9,000 bases of DNA from assembly GCA_020721485.1 (NCBI GenBank), contig DYMR01000047.1, positions 1 to 9,000 on the forward strand. Reading direction: 5' to 3'. Shown here in pieces: positions 6,382-9,000 of this stretch; within the stretch, counting starts at the first letter, position 1, and each line of letters begins with the position of its first letter. The notes under the pieces are model-generated. The model had not been told where the DNA came from. It was given only the letters and a program-made list of their open reading frames with translations, and searched no databases. Origin of the DNA: Halothiobacillus neapolitanus. Its GTDB lineage: Bacteria; Pseudomonadota; Gammaproteobacteria; Halothiobacillales; Halothiobacillaceae. Both the position numbers and the translations under genes were made by a program.

Positions 6382-8337
6382 TCAGGACGCGTCGGGTTGG
6401 AAAAAGCGCAGCACTTCGGCTTCGTGCGGGGTGCGGCGCATCGGCGGCAGGGCGTCGAGGATTTGCCGTCCGTAGCCGGTGGTTTGCAGGCGCGGATCGC
6501 ACAGCACCAGCACCCCCCGATCCGTCACATCGCGGATCAGCCGACCCACGCCCTGTTTGAAGGTGATGATGGCTTCGGGAATGCTCATCACCGCGAAGGG
6601 CTGGTGTCCGGCCTCTTTGATTTGCGCTTCACGGGCGCGGCGCACCGGGTCATCCGGCGGGGCAAAGGGGATGCGGTCAATCACGACGACGCTCAGCGCT
6701 TCGCCGCGCACATCCACCCCTTCCCAAAAACTTTGCGTGCCGAGTAACACGCCGTTGCCGCTGCTGCGGAATTTTTCCAGCAGTTCCGCCTTGGCGCCTT
6801 CGCCCTGAATGAACAGCGGAAACGGCAATTTGCCGCGCAAAATCTCGGCGGCCTTTTTCAGCTCGCGGTGGGTGGTGAACAGCAAAAACGCGCGCCCTTG
6901 ACTGGCTTTGAGCACCGGAAAGACCTTGCGCAGAATTTTGAGGGTGAACTCGGGATCGGTTTTGGGGTCCGGCAGATTCGTCGGCAAATACATCAAGGCT
7001 TGCTGCGGATAATCGAACGGCGAGGGCGTTTGTTCGCACTGCGCCACGCCTAAATTCAGCCGACGGGTGAAGTGCGAAAAATCTTGCCCGGCGGCGAGCG
7101 TGGCGGAGGTGAAGACCCAGGCGCGCGGGGTGCCTTCCACCACTTCGCTGAAGGTTTTGCCCGCATCCATCGGGGTGGTGTGCAAGGTGAACGACTTTTC
7201 CCGCCGCTCGACCCAGCGCACGACGGGATCGGTCGCCGCATCGGCGGACGGCGTACTGTCGAGGTAGGCCGCCAATTGTTGGCGCATTTCCTTCGCGCGC
7301 TCAAAGCAGCTTTTCAGCCCCGGCCCGCGTTCGGCAGCGTGCTCCAGCAGGGTGGAAAATTCGGTCAGGCGGGTTTTCAGTGCGTCAAATGCGCGGCGAA
7401 TGGCCGGCTCCTGCGCGATTTCTTCCCAGGCCACTCGATCCGAACGGGCGCTGCTCAAGGCGCTTTGGCAGGGCGGAAGGGCGGCATCCAGCGCGGCACC
7501 GGCGGTGAGCAGGTCCGTCATGTCGATGGCTTCGGTCTGTTGCTCGCGCTGAGTATCGCGCAATAAATCAATCACTTGCCCGCTGCTGATGGCGCTGCCG
7601 AAAAATTGGCTGGCGATGTCCGGCAGTTGGTGGGCTTCGTCCAGCACAATCACATCGGCGGCAGGCAGGAGTTCGGCAAACCCGTTCTGGCGAATGGCGA
7701 TGTCGGCGCAGAGCAAGTGGTGGTTGATGACGACCAATTCCGCCTCGTGCGCCGCTTCGCGGGCTTTGGCCACAAAGCATTCGTCGAGCATCGGGCAGTC
7801 TTTGCCGAGGCAGTTCTCGTTGGTGGAAGTCACCAGCGGCCAAATGCCGTGGTCTTCGGGCACCGTGGTCAGGCGGGTGATGTCGCCGTCGCGCGTGCGG
7901 GTCGCCCAATGTTTGATGGCGTGCAGCGCCTGCACCCAATCGGGCGATTTGAGCCGCCCTTCATGCAGCGTGCTTTCCAGCCGATAGGGGCAAAGATAAT
8001 TCGCCCGCCCTTTAAGCAATGCCGTGCGCGGCGTGGCACCCATCAGCCGCGCCAGCGTGGGCAAATCGCGGTTGAAAAGCTGATCTTGCAGATGCTTGGT
8101 GCCGGTCGAAATCAGGGCTTTTTTGCCCGACAGCAGCACCGGCGCGAGGTAGCCGAAGGTTTTGCCGACGCCGGTGCCCGCTTCGATCACGACGGTGCGT
8201 TGGTCGTTGATGGCGGCACGGATGGTGCGCGCCATTTGCATTTGCCCTGGGCGCGGTTGGTAGCCCTCGAAGGCGGCGGCGAGCGCGCCGTCTTCACCAA
8301 ACACCGCCTCTAAATGGGCGGCGGTGGGCTGGCTCAT
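6382..8337 (-). CDS. yoaA: ATP-dependent DNA helicase, YoaA type (XPD/DinG-like, iron-sulfur)
   Basis: This is a superfamily 2 helicase expected to unwind DNA 5' to 3' and help repair stalled forks; E. coli YoaA works with the polymerase subunit HolC. The 651-residue protein shows PRPGQMQMA (28-36), Walker A EAGTGVGKT (52-60), STGTKHLQDQLF (77-88), and four cysteines spaced for a 4Fe-4S cluster: Cys116 (NYLCPYR), Cys176, Cys181 and Cys187 (NCLGKDCPMLDECF). The DEAH box is at 233-236, with SFWEGVDVRGEALSVVVIDRIPF and the arginine-finger motif QGVGRLIRD (595-603) further on. The cluster region (WPLVTSTNENCLGKDCPM) and the length match E. coli YoaA closely; DinG is longer and differs there. It starts 3 bases after the lipoprotein stop, with no strong ribosome binding site. 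Confidence 0.92.
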   Translation of the reverse strand: MSQPTAAHLEAVFGEDGALAAAFEGYQPRPGQMQMARTIRAAINDQRTVVIEAGTGVGKTFGYLAPVLLSGKKALISTGTKHLQDQLFNRDLPTLARLMGATPRTALLKGRANYLCPYRLESTLHEGRLKSPDWVQALHAIKHWATRTRDGDITRLTTVPEDHGIWPLVTSTNENCLGKDCPMLDECFVAKAREAAHEAELVVINHHLLCADIAIRQNGFAELLPAADVIVLDEAHQLPDIASQFFGSAISSGQVIDLLRDTQREQQTEAIDMTDLLTAGAALDAALPPCQSALSSARSDRVAWEEIAQEPAIRRAFDALKTRLTEFSTLLEHAAERGPGLKSCFERAKEMRQQLAAYLDSTPSADAATDPVVRWVERREKSFTLHTTPMDAGKTFSEVVEGTPRAWVFTSATLAAGQDFSHFTRRLNLGVAQCEQTPSPFDYPQQALMYLPTNLPDPKTDPEFTLKILRKVFPVLKASQGRAFLLFTTHRELKKAAEILRGKLPFPLFIQGEGAKAELLEKFRSSGNGVLLGTQSFWEGVDVRGEALSVVVIDRIPFAPPDDPVRRAREAQIKEAGHQPFAVMSIPEAIITFKQGVGRLIRDVTDRGVLVLCDPRLQTTGYGRQILDALPPMRRTPHEAEVLRFFQPDAS

Positions 8338-8340
8338 GGC

Positions 8341-8913
8341 TTAGCCCCGCGTTTGGCCGGGCACAAACCCGGCTTTGCGGCGTGCTTCGGCGGCACCGGC
8401 GGCGTTGCCTTGCGCGTTGCGTGCGGCGGCCACGGTCATCCAGGCTTGCTGAAGTTCCGAGTTGGTTTGGGCGTATTGCACCGCGCGCAGGCCGAATTGC
8501 TCGGCGGCGGCGGGTTGGTTTTGCTTCAAGCGCAGTTTGGCGAAATCGAGCCACAACCGGCTGTTGTTCGCCTGAATTTGCACCGCCCGTTCGAGGGTCG
8601 AATCCGCGCCACCCAAATCCCCGGATTGCGTCTGCGCTTCCGCCCGCACCACCAGCGCGGTGACGGCCGGGGCGGACGCCGTGGGCGCCGGCGCGGTATC
8701 CGGCAAGGGCGCTTCGGTCGGTGCGGGAATGTTCTGCTCCTGCAAGCCGGGGATAATCAAGGGCTTGGCTTGCACGGCGGGCGGAATCGGCGGCTGCGTG
8801 ATGATGATCGGCTGGTTCATCACCGGCGGTCGCGGCGGCGCGCTGGCGCAACCGGCCAGCAGGGTGAGGGCGGTCGCGGTCAGGGTCAGTCGGAACAGTG
8901 GGTTCGGGTTCAT
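8341..8913 (-). CDS. lpoP: TPR lipoprotein, probable LpoP-like activator of PBP1b
   Basis: The 190-residue protein opens with a lipoprotein signal: basic-poor N-region, hydrophobic stretch LTLTATALTL and lipobox LAGC with the lipidated Cys22. Ala follows the Cys, so outer-membrane sorting is expected. Residues 23-83 are a proline-rich, probably unstructured linker. Residues about 84-184 form three helical units of roughly 34 residues that look like tetratricopeptide repeats (ALVVRAEAQTQSGDLGGA, LWLDFAKLRLKQNQPAAA, AWMTVAAARNAQGNAAGA). This order of lipobox, linker and TPR is that of LpoP, which stimulates penicillin-binding protein 1b in Pseudomonas and is encoded beside its gene. The neighbour just upstream is cut by the window edge and cannot confirm this. 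The lipoprotein and TPR calls are firm; the LpoP name is inferred. The start at 8913 is fixed by the signal peptide. Confidence 0.7.
   Translation of the reverse strand: MNPNPLFRLTLTATALTLLAGCASAPPRPPVMNQPIIITQPPIPPAVQAKPLIIPGLQEQNIPAPTEAPLPDTAPAPTASAPAVTALVVRAEAQTQSGDLGGADSTLERAVQIQANNSRLWLDFAKLRLKQNQPAAAEQFGLRAVQYAQTNSELQQAWMTVAAARNAQGNAAGAAEARRKAGFVPGQTRG
8356..8373 (-). other. Perfect stem-loop at the end of the lipoprotein gene, before yoaA
   Basis: GCCGGG (8368-8373 on the minus strand) pairs with CCCGGC (8356-8361) around a 6-base loop. It lies inside the last codons of the lipoprotein gene, 18 bases before the yoaA ATG. No T run follows, so it is not a terminator. It may be chance in GC-rich coding DNA or may influence translation of yoaA. 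Confidence 0.3.
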
Positions 8914-8931
8914 AGGGGCTCGTTTTGATCG

Positions 8932-9000
8932 TTATCGAAAGAAATTTAACAGCGGATTCAGCGGGTTGCCGGAATCGTTGGCGGGCTGACCAGGGGATGG
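8932..9000 (-). CDS. C-terminal end of an upstream gene, possibly penicillin-binding protein 1b
   Basis: On the minus strand the frame from 9000 to the TAA at 8932-8934 encodes 22 residues: a Pro/Gly/Asn/Ser-rich tail (starting PSPGQPANDSGN) ending in NPLLNFFR. The stop lies 18 bases before the ATG of the lipoprotein gene, as expected for an operon partner. The tail is too short to identify by motif. If the lipoprotein is LpoP, the natural candidate is mrcB/ponB, since bifunctional PBPs often end in a disordered tail. That identity rests on context only. The frame could also be non-coding upstream DNA. Confidence 0.45.
   Translation of the reverse strand, partial: PSPGQPANDSGNPLNPLLNFFR

Overview
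The window reads as a compact, GC-rich stretch of chromosome from a proteobacterium, most likely a gammaproteobacterium. The main reasons are a MutT-type gene whose C-terminal half is a ThiE-like domain, a YoaA-type rather than DinG-type iron-sulfur helicase, and a bioA-rsmE pair of the kind found in pseudomonads. I cannot name the genus. I see no rRNA, tRNA, CRISPR, insertion sequence, integrase or phage gene, and nearly every base is coding.

Layout. On the plus strand, positions 1-383 hold the 3' end of a gene for a Nudix/thiamine-phosphate-synthase-like fusion protein (MutT type). All other genes run on the minus strand and are read here from high to low coordinates. At the right edge are the last 22 codons of an unidentified protein (8932-9000). 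Then come a TPR lipoprotein resembling LpoP, the activator of penicillin-binding protein 1b (8341-8913), the helicase YoaA (6382-8337), the biotin-synthesis aminotransferase BioA (4999-6375) and the 16S rRNA methyltransferase RsmE (4274-4996). The gaps are 18, 3, 6 and 2 bases, so this looks like one transcription unit. It ends at a GC-rich hairpin with a short T run at 4163-4191. A second unit follows: sucC (2972-4138), sucD (2078-2962) and nadE (426-2081). sucC and sucD are 9 bases apart with a strong ribosome binding site between them, and sucD and nadE overlap by an ATGA. This unit converges on the mutT-type gene, and the 42-base gap holds overlapping inverted repeats.

Function. SucCD is the complete succinyl-CoA synthetase of the TCA cycle, and NadE makes NAD+ from the deamido precursor using glutamine. 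The upstream unit combines cell-wall synthase control, DNA repair, biotin synthesis and ribosome modification, with no single pathway. The genes appear intact, with the expected catalytic residues, except for the two cut by the window edges.

Nothing here is a convincing new biological system. The points most worth checking are the possible PBP1b-LpoP pairing at the right edge, the hairpin only about 24 bases before the sucC start, and the competing hairpins at the convergent mutT/nadE junction.
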